A DNA stretch of 41,891 bases from Alphaproteobacteria bacterium (lineage in GTDB: Bacteria > Pseudomonadota > Alphaproteobacteria > UBA828). Position numbers and translations under genes: made by a program. Under the pieces are notes generated by a model. The model had not been told where the DNA came from. It saw only the letters and a list, made by a program, of their open reading frames with translations, and did no database searches. Shown piece after piece: positions 7,939 to 16,633 of the stretch; position 1 is the stretch's first letter; each line of letters opens with the position of its first letter. The stretch is from NCBI GenBank assembly GCA_022820945.1, contig JAJEEP010000120.1:1-41891 (forward strand), given 5' to 3'.

Positions 7939-8099
7939 CCCGCAGCGGGACGGGCCCACATGGCACTCGCCCGGACTATACGTGGAAGCCCGGCCTATCC
8001 CAATCCCGCCTGCCCCTGTCTTCCGGCCCGAAGGGTGTCTCGTGCTTGCCATCGAGCCGGCCCCGTGAAAGGTTTTTGCGCCGCGACGGGAGCAACCGG

Positions 8100-8780
8100 G
8101 TGGCCGATGCATTGCGGACTGTCGATCTGGTCATATTCGACTGCGACGGAGTCATCGCCGACAGCGAGGTCATCAGCGCAACTCTCCTGGTCCGGCAGCT
8201 TATGCCCTACGGCATCTGCATCGACGCCGATTACGTCTTTCGCAACTTCGTCGGCAAGAGCTTCCCGATCGTGGCCGACATCATCGGCGAGCGTTTCGGC
8301 ATCGCGCTGCCGTCCACCTTCGTGGGAGATTACCGTGCGGCGCTTCGAGCGGCCTTCGCGGACAGCCTGGAGACCACGCCGGGGTTTCTCGATGTGCTGG
8401 GTCAACTGACCTGCGGCTGTTGCGTCGCGACCAGCTCGAGCGCGCCGCGTGTAGCCCATACGCTGGAGGCCGTCGGGCTCACCGACCGCTTCGGCGCCGA
8501 TGTCTTCACGGCCTCCCAGGTGGCGAACGGCAAGCCGGCGCCCGACCTCTTCCTGTTTGCCGCCCGCGAGATGGCGACGCCGCCGGAGCGCTGCCTGGTG
8601 ATCGAGGACAGCGCTGCGGGGATCGAAGCGGGGCTGGCGGCCGGCATGAAGGTCTGGCGCTACGTGGGCGGCTCGCACATTGCCGATGTCGCCCGCGCGC
8701 GCGCGGAAACGCCGGCCGGCGTGACGGTTTTTGACAACTGGGACCGGTTTTACGTATTGGCGCCCGAACTGAGGGCGTGA
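8100..8780 (+). CDS. HAD-superfamily sugar-phosphate hydrolase
   Basis: A 226-aa protein, read from the GTG at 8100 because GGGAG (8088-8092) lies 7 nt upstream; a TTG at 8046 would give 244 aa without such a site. The HAD motif I is VIFDCDGVIADSE (nucleophile D14, acid D16), motif II is the CVATSSSAPRV region, and motifs III/IV are GKPAPDLFLFA and CLVIEDSAAGI. The pattern is that of beta-phosphoglucomutase/sugar phosphatase-like members. The stop lies 10 nt before the SorC-type regulator, so the two are likely co-transcribed. It may remove phosphate from dead-end sugar-phosphates produced when polyols are used. Confidence 0.87.
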   Translation: MADALRTVDLVIFDCDGVIADSEVISATLLVRQLMPYGICIDADYVFRNFVGKSFPIVADIIGERFGIALPSTFVGDYRAALRAAFADSLETTPGFLDVLGQLTCGCCVATSSSAPRVAHTLEAVGLTDRFGADVFTASQVANGKPAPDLFLFAAREMATPPERCLVIEDSAAGIEAGLAAGMKVWRYVGGSHIADVARARAETPAGVTVFDNWDRFYVLAPELRA

Positions 8781-8790
8781 CAGGACGAGC

Positions 8791-9747
8791 ATGGCCAGGA
8801 CCAACGGCGGCAACCGTCTGGACGACGCGGCCCGGGCCGGATGGCTCTACTACGTCGCGGGCAACACCCAGGACGAAATCGCCCAGAAGCTGGGCGTGTC
8901 GCGGCAGTCCGCGCAGAGGCTGGTATCGCTGGCGGTCAGCGAGAAGCTGATCAAGTTCCGGCTGGATCATCCCATCGCGCACTGCATGGAGCTTGCTAAG
9001 CGGCTGAGCGAGCGGTTCGACCTGCAATCCTGCGAGATCGTGCCGACGGATCCGGGCGCGCCGGAGTCGATTGCCGGTGTCGCCATCGCCGGCGCTGCCG
9101 AGATGCAAAAGCGCCTCGATACCAAGGCGCCCAGGGTCGTCGCAGTGGGGACGGGGCGCGTCCTGCGCGCCTGCGTCGAGCAGCTGCCACCGATGGATTG
9201 TCCGCAGCATCATCTCGTTTCGCTGGTCGGCAACACGATGCCCGATGGGTCCGCCACCGCCTACAACGTCGTGGTGCGCATGGCGGAGCGTGTGGGCGGG
9301 CGGCACAACCCGATGCCGCTCCCCGTGCTGGTCCGCAAGCCGGCGGAGCTTCCCATCCTGCACAGCCAGGAACCGGTCGCGAAGACGCTCGGGCTGTGCG
9401 CCGACGCCGACGCGACCTTCGTCGGGATCGGCCATATCGACGGCTCGGCGCCGCTCACGGTGGATGGCTTCATCACCCATGAGGAAAGCCGGGCGCTCAT
9501 CCGCGTAGGCGCGGTCGGCGAGATCGTCGGCTGGGTCTTCGATTCCGGGGGAACGCCGATCGAGGGCCTGACCAACGATCGGGTTTCGAGCGCGCCGCTG
9601 GTGCCGGCAAATCCGCGCCCGGTGATCGGGCTCGCCGTCGGCGAACTCAAGGTCGCCGCGATTCTCGGGGCCATGCGCGGCCGGCTGATCAACGCGCTGG
9701 TGACCGACGAGGCGACGGCCGAGGCCATTCTGGCTCAGTCCCGATAA
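8791..9747 (+). CDS. SorC/DeoR-type sugar-binding transcriptional regulator of the polyol locus
   Basis: A 318-aa protein with an N-terminal helix-turn-helix (NTQDEIAQKLGVSRQSAQRLVS, about residues 28-49) and a C-terminal sugar-phosphate-binding domain of the SorC type (VVAVGTGRVLRACVEQLPP, FVGIGHIDGSAPL, VSSAPLVPANPRPVIGLAVG). SorC-family proteins sense phosphorylated sugars and control adjacent transport and catabolic genes. It is encoded directly upstream of the ABC transporter operon, and the strong inverted repeat at 9797-9835 in front of smoE is its most likely binding site. Whether it activates or represses cannot be told from sequence. Confidence 0.9.
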   Translation: MARTNGGNRLDDAARAGWLYYVAGNTQDEIAQKLGVSRQSAQRLVSLAVSEKLIKFRLDHPIAHCMELAKRLSERFDLQSCEIVPTDPGAPESIAGVAIAGAAEMQKRLDTKAPRVVAVGTGRVLRACVEQLPPMDCPQHHLVSLVGNTMPDGSATAYNVVVRMAERVGGRHNPMPLPVLVRKPAELPILHSQEPVAKTLGLCADADATFVGIGHIDGSAPLTVDGFITHEESRALIRVGAVGEIVGWVFDSGGTPIEGLTNDRVSSAPLVPANPRPVIGLAVGELKVAAILGAMRGRLINALVTDEATAEAILAQSR

Positions 9748-9796
9748 CCATAACCGGTTGGAATAAAACGGCTCCCATGGTTCGGCGCCGCGCCCG

Positions 9797-9837
9797 ACTC
9801 ATTAGGCGTTGACTCTTGATGCGCCCTGAATGAGTAT
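9797..9837 (+). promoter_or_regulatory. Inverted-repeat operator overlapping a predicted promoter of the polyol transport operon
   Basis: ACTCATTAGGCG (9797-9808) and CGCCCTGAATGAGT (9822-9835) are inverted copies with one indel. A promoter-like TTGACT (9809-9814), 17-bp spacer and GAGTAT (9832-9837) is embedded in them. A second short palindrome, AGCAATTGCT, lies at 9852-9861. A regulator bound here would cover RNA polymerase contacts, so the SorC-type protein encoded just upstream is the natural candidate. Transcription would begin about 40 nt before the smoE start at 9886. Confidence 0.55.
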
Positions 9838-9885
9838 TTGCCCGGCTCAATAGCAATTGCTCACCGCGAGCATGGAGAGAAAGCG

Positions 9886-11199
9886 ATGAAGATCAAGCTT
9901 AGTGCCCTGATGGGCGCCGCCGCTGCCACGTGCCTTCTGGCATCGGCAGCGGCTGCCGAGACGTTGACGATCGCCACGGTCAACAATGGCGACATGATCC
10001 GTATGCAGGGTCTGACCGACGACTTTACCGCCAAGAACCCGGGCATCGAACTGGAGTGGGTGACGCTGGAGGAGAACATCCTGCGCCAGCGCGTGACCAC
10101 CGATATCGCCACCAAGGGCGGCCAGTACGACATCATGACCATCGGCACCTACGAGGTTCCGATCTGGGGCAAGCAGGGCTGGCTGGTCGGCCTGAACGAT
10201 CTGCCGGAGAGCTATGACATCGATGACCTGCTGCCGGCGATCCGCGGCGGCCTCACCGTCGATGGCGAGCTCTATGCCTCGCCCTTCTACGGTGAGAGCT
10301 CGATGGTGATGTATCGCACCGACCTGATGGAGAAGGCCGGGCTCGAGATGCCGGAGGCTCCCACCTGGGACTTCATCGCCCAGGCTGCCCGCGCCATGAC
10401 CGACAAGGACAACGAGGTCTACGGCGTCTGCCTGCGCGGCAAAGCCGGCTGGGGCGAGAACGCCGCCTTCATCACGGCCACGTCCAACAGCTTCGGCGCG
10501 CGCTGGTTCGACGAGAACTGGAACCCGCAGTTCGACAGCCAGGCGTGGTCGGACACGCTGAACTTCTACCTCGATCTGATGGCCGACGCGGGCCCTCCAG
10601 GCGCCTCGTCCAACGGCTTCAACGAGAACCTCGCGCTGTTCCAGACCGGCAAGTGCGGCATGTGGATCGACGCCACCGTCGCTGCCTCCTTCGTGACCAA
10701 TCCGAACGACTCGACCGTGGCCGACAGCGTCGGCTTCGCGCTCGCTCCCGATAACGGGCTCGGCAAGCGCAGCAACTGGCTCTGGGCCTGGTCGCTGGCG
10801 ATCCCGGCGGGCTCCGAGAAGGTCGAGGCCGCGAAGAAGTTCATCGCCTGGGCGACCTCGAAGGATTACCTCGCGCTGGTCGCCTCGAAGGAGGGCTGGG
10901 CGAACGTGCCTCCGGGCACCCGCACCTCGCTCTACGAGAATCCCGAGTACGCCAAGGTTCCGTTCGCCAAGATGACGCTGGACAGCATCAATTCGGCGGA
11001 TCCGACAAACCCGGCGGTCGATCCGGTGCCTTACGTCGGCGTGCAGTTCGTTGCGATCCCCGAGTTCCAGGGCATCGCGACGGCCGTGGGCCAGCAGTTC
11101 TCGGCCGCGCTCGCCGGGACGGTGACCGCCGAGGAGGCGCTGGCCAACGCGCAGTCCCTCACCGTCCGTGAAATGACGAAGGCCGGTTACATCAACTAG
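9886..11199 (+). CDS. smoE: Polyol (mannitol/sorbitol-type) ABC transporter substrate-binding protein
   Basis: A 437-aa secreted binding protein. The ATG at 9886 has GGAG eight bases upstream. A Sec signal peptide (LSALMGAAAATCLLASAAAA, with cleavage before ETLTIATVNN) precedes a family-1 extracellular solute-binding fold. The mature part contains TVNNGDMIRMQGLTDDF, YDIMTIGTYEVPIWGKQGWL and SPFYGESSMVMYRTDLMEKA, typical of SmoE-like binders. It would capture a sugar alcohol in the periplasm and pass it to the two permeases encoded next. A strong hairpin separates it from smoF, which probably allows more binding protein than permease. Mannitol as substrate is inferred from the mannitol dehydrogenase in the same operon; sorbitol or arabitol are alternatives. 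Confidence 0.9.
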   Translation: MKIKLSALMGAAAATCLLASAAAAETLTIATVNNGDMIRMQGLTDDFTAKNPGIELEWVTLEENILRQRVTTDIATKGGQYDIMTIGTYEVPIWGKQGWLVGLNDLPESYDIDDLLPAIRGGLTVDGELYASPFYGESSMVMYRTDLMEKAGLEMPEAPTWDFIAQAARAMTDKDNEVYGVCLRGKAGWGENAAFITATSNSFGARWFDENWNPQFDSQAWSDTLNFYLDLMADAGPPGASSNGFNENLALFQTGKCGMWIDATVAASFVTNPNDSTVADSVGFALAPDNGLGKRSNWLWAWSLAIPAGSEKVEAAKKFIAWATSKDYLALVASKEGWANVPPGTRTSLYENPEYAKVPFAKMTLDSINSADPTNPAVDPVPYVGVQFVAIPEFQGIATAVGQQFSAALAGTVTAEEALANAQSLTVREMTKAGYIN

Positions 11200-11213
11200 G
11201 CTAGGTGCTCTTG

Positions 11214-11249
11214 TTCCGGTGGGGTCCGGCGGACCGGTCCCCACCGGAA
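11214..11249 (+). promoter_or_regulatory. Strong intercistronic hairpin between smoE and smoF
   Basis: TTCCGGTGGGG (11214-11224) pairs perfectly with CCCCACCGGAA (11239-11249). An inner CCGG/CCGG stem around a 4-nt loop adds to it after one mismatch. No T run follows, so it is better seen as an mRNA-stabilising or attenuating element than a full terminator. This placement, right after a binding-protein gene and before permease genes, is a known way to raise binding-protein dosage. Confidence 0.65.
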
Positions 11250-11274
11250 CCGACGCAATCGAGAGATCCGTTCC

Positions 11275-12147
11275 ATGCCGACGCAACACTCCCGAGTGCA
11301 TGCGCGGCTGATGATCTCTCCGGCGGTCCTGTTGCTGCTGGGCTGGATGCTCATCCCGCTCGGGCTCACGGTCTATTTCTCGCTTCTGCGCTACAACCTG
11401 CTCATGCCGGGCATGGAGCAGTGGACCGGCATAACCAACTACCGCTACTTCCTCACCGACCCCGCCTTCTTCGACGCGCTCCGGAACACCCTGGTGCTCG
11501 TCGTCGGCGTTCTGGCGATCACCGTCATCGGCGGCGTGCTGCTGGCGCTGCTGCTCGATCAGCCCTTCTGGGGACGGGGGATCGTCCGCGTCCTGGTGAT
11601 CGCGCCCTTCTTCATCATGCCGACAGTGTCGGCTCTGGTGTGGAAGAACATGTTCATGAACCCGGTCTCGGGCCTGTTCGCGCATGCCGCCAAGGGGCTC
11701 GGGCTCGAGCCGTTCGACTTCTTGGCGCACGCGCCGCTCTTCTCGATCATCCTGATGGTGAGCTGGCAGTGGTTGCCGTTCGCCACCCTGATCCTGCTCA
11801 CCGCCCTGCAATCGCTGGACAGCGAGCAGCTCGAAGCCTCGGAGATGGACGGAGCGAACTACTGGAACCGCTTTCTGTTCATCGTGCTGCCGCATCTGGC
11901 GCGCGCCATCACCGTGGTGATCCTGATTCAGACGATCTTCCTGCTGTCGATCTTCGCCGAGATCCTGGTGACCACGACCGGCGGCCCCGGCACGGCGACG
12001 ACCAATCTGACCTTCCTGATCTACGCCCAGTCGCTCCTGCACTTCGATGTCGGCGGCGGGGCGGCCGGCGGGATCGTCGCCATCATCCTGGCCAACATCG
12101 TCGCGATCTTCCTGATGCGGATGATCGGCAAGAACCTGGACGCCTGA
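11275..12147 (+). CDS. smoF: Polyol ABC transporter permease
   Basis: A 290-aa inner-membrane permease of the MalF/UgpA-type binding-protein-dependent family. It has six likely membrane segments, starting with MISPAVLLLLGWMLIPLGL. The EAA loop that contacts the ATPase reads EASEMDGANYWNRFLFIVLP followed by HLARAI. The first periplasmic loop is short, unlike MalF. The ATG at 11275 is preceded by a modest GAGAG. It pairs with the permease encoded 18 bp downstream to form the channel. Confidence 0.92.
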   Translation: MPTQHSRVHARLMISPAVLLLLGWMLIPLGLTVYFSLLRYNLLMPGMEQWTGITNYRYFLTDPAFFDALRNTLVLVVGVLAITVIGGVLLALLLDQPFWGRGIVRVLVIAPFFIMPTVSALVWKNMFMNPVSGLFAHAAKGLGLEPFDFLAHAPLFSIILMVSWQWLPFATLILLTALQSLDSEQLEASEMDGANYWNRFLFIVLPHLARAITVVILIQTIFLLSIFAEILVTTTGGPGTATTNLTFLIYAQSLLHFDVGGGAAGGIVAIILANIVAIFLMRMIGKNLDA

Positions 12148-12165
12148 GGGGAGGGGGATAGCTGG

Positions 12166-12996
12166 ATGGCGCGCAACGTCACACCCGCCCGCAAGGCCAC
12201 GACGACAGCGGTCGCCTGGATCGTCGGGCTCGCGATCTTCTTCCCAATTCTCTGGACGATCCTGACCAGCTTCAAGACCGAGGCCGAGGCGATCGCCTCG
12301 CCGCCGAGCTTCATCCTGTTCGACTGGACGCTGGAGAACTTCTCCATCGTTCAGGAACGCTCGGACTACTTCCGGCACTTCCTGAACTCGGTGATCATCT
12401 CGGTCGGCTCGACGGCGCTCGGCCTGATCATCGCGATCCCGGCGGCCTGGTCGATGGCCTTCGTCCCCACCAAGCGTACCAAGCACGTCCTGATGTGGAT
12501 GCTGTCGACCAAGATGCTGCCGCCGGTGGGCGTTCTGGTCCCGATCTACCTGATCTTCCGCGACGCCGGCTTGCTCGACACCCAGGCGGGGCTGGTGATC
12601 GTGCTCACCCTGATCAACCTGCCGATCATCATCTGGATGCTCTACACGTACTTCAAGGAGATCCCCGTCGACATCCTGGAAGCCGCGCGGATGGACGGGG
12701 CCACGCTCCGCTCGGAAATCATCCACGTCCTGATGCCGATGGCGGTGCCCGGCATCGCGTCCACCCTGCTTCTGAACATCATTCTCGCCTGGAACGAGGC
12801 GTTCTGGACACTCAACCTGACGGCTGCCAAGGCAGCGCCATTGACAGCGTTCATCGCCGCCTATTCGAGCCCCGAAGGCCTGTTCTACGCAAAACTGAGC
12901 GCCGCCAGCACCCTGGCCATCGCGCCGATCCTGATCATGGGCTGGTTCAGCCAGAGACAGCTCGTGCGCGGGCTCACCTTCGGTGCGGTGAAGTAG
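12166..12996 (+). CDS. smoG: Polyol ABC transporter permease
   Basis: A 276-aa permease of the MalG-type family with six predicted membrane helices (the first is [20 protein letters not shown]). The EAA loop is [20 protein letters not shown] followed by MAVPGI. It ends with [11 protein letters not shown], the usual MalG-like C-terminal tail (RGLTxGAVK). The ATG at 12166 follows a G-rich GGGGAGGGGG stretch. Its stop is 10 nt before the ATPase gene, consistent with tight co-translation. Confidence 0.92.
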   Translation: MARNVTPARKATTTAVAWIVGLAIFFPILWTILTSFKTEAEAIASPPSFILFDWTLENFSIVQERSDYFRHFLNSVIISVGSTALGLIIAIPAAWSMAFVPTKRTKHVLMWMLSTKMLPPVGVLVPIYLIFRDAGLLDTQAGLVIVLTLINLPIIIWMLYTYFKEIPVDILEAARMDGATLRSEIIHVLMPMAVPGIASTLLLNIILAWNEAFWTLNLTAAKAAPLTAFIAAYSSPEGLFYAKLSAASTLAIAPILIMGWFSQRQLVRGLTFGAVK

Positions 12997-13006
12997 GAGA
13001 CAGACC

Positions 13007-14011
13007 ATGGGCCAGATACGACTCGACGAAGTCTCCAAGAGCTTCGGCGATGTGAAAGTGATCCACCCGCTGGACCTGGAAATCGCCGACGGCGAGTTCG
13101 TGGTCTTCGTCGGCCCGTCGGGCTGCGGCAAGTCCACCCTCCTGCGGCTGATCGCAGGCCTCGAGGACGTCACCGCCGGCCGCATCGAGATCGACGGGGC
13201 CGACGCCACCGCCGTGCCTCCGGCCAAACGCCGGCTGGCCATGGTGTTCCAGTCGTACGCGCTCTACCCGCACATGTCGGTGCGCAAGAACATCGCCTTT
13301 CCGCTGCGCATGGCCGGGCTGAGCAAGGACGAGCAGATGAGGAAGGTCGAGGAGGCGGCAAGGGTTCTGAACCTGACCGAGTATCTCGATCGTCGCCCGC
13401 GTCAGCTCTCCGGCGGACAGCGCCAGCGGGTCGCCATCGGCCGGGCCATCGTTCGTGACCCGACCGCATTCCTGTTCGACGAGCCGCTCTCGAATCTCGA
13501 CGCGGCGCTCCGCGTGAACATGCGGCTCGAGATCTCCGAGCTGCACCAGAGCCTCGCGACCACCATGGTCTATGTCACCCACGATCAGGTCGAGGCGATG
13601 ACCATGGCCGAGAAGATCGTCGTGTTGCAGGAGGGCGTGATCGAGCAGGTGGGCAGCCCCATGGAGCTCTACGGCGCGCCGCGCAACAGGTTCGTCGCAG
13701 GCTTCATCGGCTCGCCCACGATGAACTTCGTGAATGGCGCGGAGGCGGCCCGACACGGTGCGCACAGCATCGGTATTCGTCCGGAGCACCTGACGATCTC
13801 GACCACCGAAGGCGCCTGGCAGGGCACGGTCGGCGTCGCCGAGCATCTGGGCTCGGACACGTTCCTCTACGTTCATCTCGCGGATGGCCAGCGTACCCTT
13901 ACCGTCCGCGCCGGCGGCGAGTACGGCGCGAGCCACGGCGATACCGTCTACCTGACCCCCGATCCGGCCAAGATCCATCGATTCGACGCCGCAGGCCTGC
14001 GGCTCGAATGA
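13007..14011 (+). CDS. smoK: Polyol ABC transporter ATP-binding protein
   Basis: A 334-aa ATPase of the MalK/UgpC group. Visible are Walker [10 protein letters not shown] (36-44), Q-loop [10 protein letters not shown] (Q82), signature LSGGQRQR (134-141), Walker [13 protein letters not shown] (154-165) and the switch histidine in [11 protein letters not shown]. The C-terminal ~100 residues form the TOBE/MalK-type regulatory extension ([23 protein letters not shown]). It powers transport by the two permeases encoded upstream. A TAGGAG-type Shine-Dalgarno at the smoG stop serves the ATG at 13007. Confidence 0.94.
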   Translation: MGQIRLDEVSKSFGDVKVIHPLDLEIADGEFVVFVGPSGCGKSTLLRLIAGLEDVTAGRIEIDGADATAVPPAKRRLAMVFQSYALYPHMSVRKNIAFPLRMAGLSKDEQMRKVEEAARVLNLTEYLDRRPRQLSGGQRQRVAIGRAIVRDPTAFLFDEPLSNLDAALRVNMRLEISELHQSLATTMVYVTHDQVEAMTMAEKIVVLQEGVIEQVGSPMELYGAPRNRFVAGFIGSPTMNFVNGAEAARHGAHSIGIRPEHLTISTTEGAWQGTVGVAEHLGSDTFLYVHLADGQRTLTVRAGGEYGASHGDTVYLTPDPAKIHRFDAAGLRLE

Positions 14012-14030
14012 GGGGCCGGGTCGGAACAAC

Positions 14031-14069
14031 GGGGCCGCTCACGCCGCGGGGCCCGAGCGGAGCGGCCCC
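14031..14069 (+). promoter_or_regulatory. Intercistronic hairpin between smoK and mtlK
   Basis: GGGGCCGCTC (14031-14040) pairs perfectly with GAGCGGCCCC (14060-14069) across a 19-nt GC-rich loop that can fold further. There is no T run. It lies in the 118-bp gap after the transporter genes and could attenuate or protect mRNA, separating transport from catabolic gene expression. Confidence 0.6.
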
Positions 14070-14129
14070 ACTCATCCTCACGTACGCGGCGTGCCGCGTC
14101 ACCCACATCCAGCGGCACGGACAACAAGA

Positions 14130-15617
14130 ATGAATGAACCGGTCAACCCCGTGAAACTCTCCCTCGCCAACCTCGGCCGTCTGCCGGACAACGTGGTCGG
14201 CCCGCGCTACGAGCGCTCTTCGCTGAGCCCGGGCATCCTTCACATCGGCGTCGGCAACTTCCATCGCTCCCACCAGATGATCTATCTGGACAGGCTCTTC
14301 GAGCAGGGCCACGATCTCGACTGGGCTGTCGTCGGTGCCGGGATCAAGCCCTTCGACGCCGAGCAACGGCGCCGGCTGGCGCCGCAGGACTGGCTGACGA
14401 CGGTGGTCGACCTTAGCGCCGACGGGTCCTCGGCGCGCATCGCAGGCTCGATGGTGGATTTCTGCGCGGTCCGGTCAGAGGCGATCGTCGCGCGCCTGGC
14501 CGACCCGGCGATCCGCATCGTCTCGCTGACCATCACCGAGGGCGGATACTTCATCGACGCGACGACCGGCGGTTTCGATGCGGAACACCCCGAAATCCGC
14601 CACGACGCCCGGCATCCCGGCGAGCCGCAGACCGCATTCGGTGTGCTGCTCGCGGCTCTCGAAGAGCGCCGGGCCCGAGGCCTCGCGCCGTTCACCGTGC
14701 TCTCCTGCGACAACGTCCCGCACAACGGGGACGTCACCCGCCGCACCGTGCTGGGCCTCGCGGCGCTGGTCTCGCGGGACCTGCATGACTGGATTGCCGC
14801 GACCGTCGCCTTTCCCAACTCGATGGTCGATTGCATCACGCCTGTCACGTCGGAACGCGAGCGCGAGCTGGTGGCGGACCGCTTCGGCCTGGACGATGCC
14901 GCCCCCGTCGTCTGCGAGCCCTTCAGGCAGTGGGTGATCGAGGACAACTTTCCCGAGGGTCGCCCGATGCTGGAGCACGTCGGCGTGCAGTTCGTCGACG
15001 ACGTCACGCCCTACGAGACCATGAAGCTCCGCATTCTCAACGCAAGCCACATGGCGATCGCCTATCCCTCGGCCCTGCTCGGCTACGAGGCCGTGCACGA
15101 CGCCATGGGCGACGCGGACATCGCGCGCTGGATGATGCAGCTGATGCGCCGCGAGGTCATTCCGGTGCTCACGCCGATTCCCGGCCTCGACTTCGATGAC
15201 TACCTGACGACCTGTGCCCGGCGCTTCTCGAACCCCGCGCTCGGCGACACCATCGCGCGGCTCTGCCAGGATGCCTCGAACCGGCTGCCCAAGTTCGTGC
15301 TGCCCACGGTTTCGGATGCCCTTGAGCGGGGGGCGCCGATCGAGGGACTGGCGCTCGAGATCGCATTCTGGAGCTGCCTGTGCGCCACCGCTGCCGATTC
15401 CGGGATCGACCTTCAGGATTCGCGGAGCGAGCAGCTGACCTCTGCAGCCCGGACAGCCCGGAGCGATCCCGCGGCGTTCCTCGGTCTCTCGGAGGTCTTC
15501 GGCGACCTCGGCCGGAGCGAGCTCTGGACGGAAGCCTTTGCGCGGCAGCTGGAAGGGGTATCGTCCAGGGGTCCGCGCGAAGCCCTGCACCGGTTCTTCG
15601 ACGGCGTGGAGGCGTGA
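14130..15617 (+). CDS. mtlK: Mannitol 2-dehydrogenase (long-chain polyol dehydrogenase)
   Basis: A 495-aa NAD-dependent polyol-specific long-chain dehydrogenase. The ATG at 14130 places ILHIGVGNFHRSHQ at residues 36-49, the N-terminal cofactor region. The catalytic cluster Kx4NxxH is KLRILNASH with K299, N304 and H307, matching the known K/N/H of bacterial mannitol 2-dehydrogenases. It also has SLTITEGGYF and LSCDNVPHNGDV, which are family landmarks. The reaction is D-mannitol + NAD+ to D-fructose + NADH in the cytoplasm; D-arabitol is a possible alternative substrate. The fructokinase encoded next would take the fructose. The start has no strong Shine-Dalgarno. Confidence 0.92.
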   Translation: MNEPVNPVKLSLANLGRLPDNVVGPRYERSSLSPGILHIGVGNFHRSHQMIYLDRLFEQGHDLDWAVVGAGIKPFDAEQRRRLAPQDWLTTVVDLSADGSSARIAGSMVDFCAVRSEAIVARLADPAIRIVSLTITEGGYFIDATTGGFDAEHPEIRHDARHPGEPQTAFGVLLAALEERRARGLAPFTVLSCDNVPHNGDVTRRTVLGLAALVSRDLHDWIAATVAFPNSMVDCITPVTSERERELVADRFGLDDAAPVVCEPFRQWVIEDNFPEGRPMLEHVGVQFVDDVTPYETMKLRILNASHMAIAYPSALLGYEAVHDAMGDADIARWMMQLMRREVIPVLTPIPGLDFDDYLTTCARRFSNPALGDTIARLCQDASNRLPKFVLPTVSDALERGAPIEGLALEIAFWSCLCATAADSGIDLQDSRSEQLTSAARTARSDPAAFLGLSEVFGDLGRSELWTEAFARQLEGVSSRGPREALHRFFDGVEA

Positions 15618-15621
15618 CTCG

Positions 15622-16548
15622 ATGCTCCTTTGCTGCGGCGAAGCTCTGATCGACATGATCCCGATGCCGACCGAGTCGGGGCAGGAGGGCTACGTGCCGC
15701 ACGTCGGCGGCTCGGTCTTCAACACCGCGATCGCGCTCGGGCGGCTGGGCGTGCAGACGGGGATGCTGACCGGGCTTTCCACCGACCTGTTCGGCCAGCA
15801 ACTGATGGCGTCGCTTCACGCGAACCATGTCGACACGTCGCAGCTCGTGACCTCAGACCGTCTCTCCACGCTCGCATTCGTGCAACTCTCGGACGGTCAG
15901 GCCTCCTACACGTTCTACGACGAGAACTCGGCCGGACGGATGCTCGACCGGGCCGACATGCCCCCGCTGCCCGCCGACGTCAGCACGCTCTACTTCGGCG
16001 GTATCAGCCTGGTCTTCGAGCCCGGTGCCGAGGCCTATGCCGCCCTGCTGAAGCGCGAGGCCAAGGCCCGCGTGATCATGCTCGATCCGAACGTCCGCCC
16101 GAGCTTCATCCGGGACATCAGGCGATATCGCGACCGTCTGGATCGGATGATCGCGTTGTCGGACATCGTGAAGGTATCGGACGAGGATCTGAATTGGCTC
16201 TTCCCTGGTCCGGAGTCGCTGTTCAAGAAGCTGGATTTCGTGCGACAGGCCGGGCCGTCCGTCGTGATCCTGACGCGGAGCGACAGCGGTGCTACCGCCT
16301 TCCTGAAGGACGGTACAGAGGTCTCGGTTCCGGTCGACCGCGTCGACGTCGTCGACACGATCGGTGCGGGCGATACCTTCAACGCGGGCGTGCTGGCCAA
16401 GCTTGCGGAGCTCGGACTGCTCGTCAAGCAATCCCTGGCGGCCATCGACCCGGACCCGATGCGGGACGCCTTGCGCTTCGGCACCCGGGTCGCCGCGATC
16501 ACCGTTTCCCGCGCCGGGGCGAACCCGCCGTGGCGTCACGAGCTTTGA
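15622..16548 (+). CDS. PfkB-family fructokinase
   Basis: A 308-aa ribokinase/PfkB-type sugar kinase. The ATG at 15622 follows the mtlK stop by 4 nt, and its Shine-Dalgarno GGAGG (15608-15612) lies inside mtlK. Motif 1 is GGSVFNTAIALGRLG (29-43), and motif 2 is DTIGAGDTFNAGVL (245-258) with catalytic D251. The N-terminal LLCCGEALIDMIPMP is fructokinase-like. It would phosphorylate the fructose made by the mannitol dehydrogenase to fructose-6-phosphate (the role of MtlZ-type kinases). The position directly behind mtlK supports fructose over other sugars. Confidence 0.9.
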   Translation: MLLCCGEALIDMIPMPTESGQEGYVPHVGGSVFNTAIALGRLGVQTGMLTGLSTDLFGQQLMASLHANHVDTSQLVTSDRLSTLAFVQLSDGQASYTFYDENSAGRMLDRADMPPLPADVSTLYFGGISLVFEPGAEAYAALLKREAKARVIMLDPNVRPSFIRDIRRYRDRLDRMIALSDIVKVSDEDLNWLFPGPESLFKKLDFVRQAGPSVVILTRSDSGATAFLKDGTEVSVPVDRVDVVDTIGAGDTFNAGVLAKLAELGLLVKQSLAAIDPDPMRDALRFGTRVAAITVSRAGANPPWRHEL

Positions 16549-16633
16549 AAGCGATATCCTCTTGATCGGTTGGTGAAGCGGGGATGCTCCTCTCAGTGGC
16601 GCCGTCCCTAGGCGGGCTGGAGGTGGACTGATC

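Noticed and set aside
5156..7966. 936-codon minus-strand open frame across three genes
   Set aside because: Only the C-terminal 261 residues (start at 5941) resemble a protein family. The rest is out-of-frame GC-rich sequence over the amidotransferase and MetE-like genes.
9847..13242. 1131-codon minus-strand frame opposite the smo transporter
   Set aside because: Composition is dominated by His, Arg, Asp and Gln, as expected of the antisense of GC-rich genes. The plus strand carries a coherent ABC operon.
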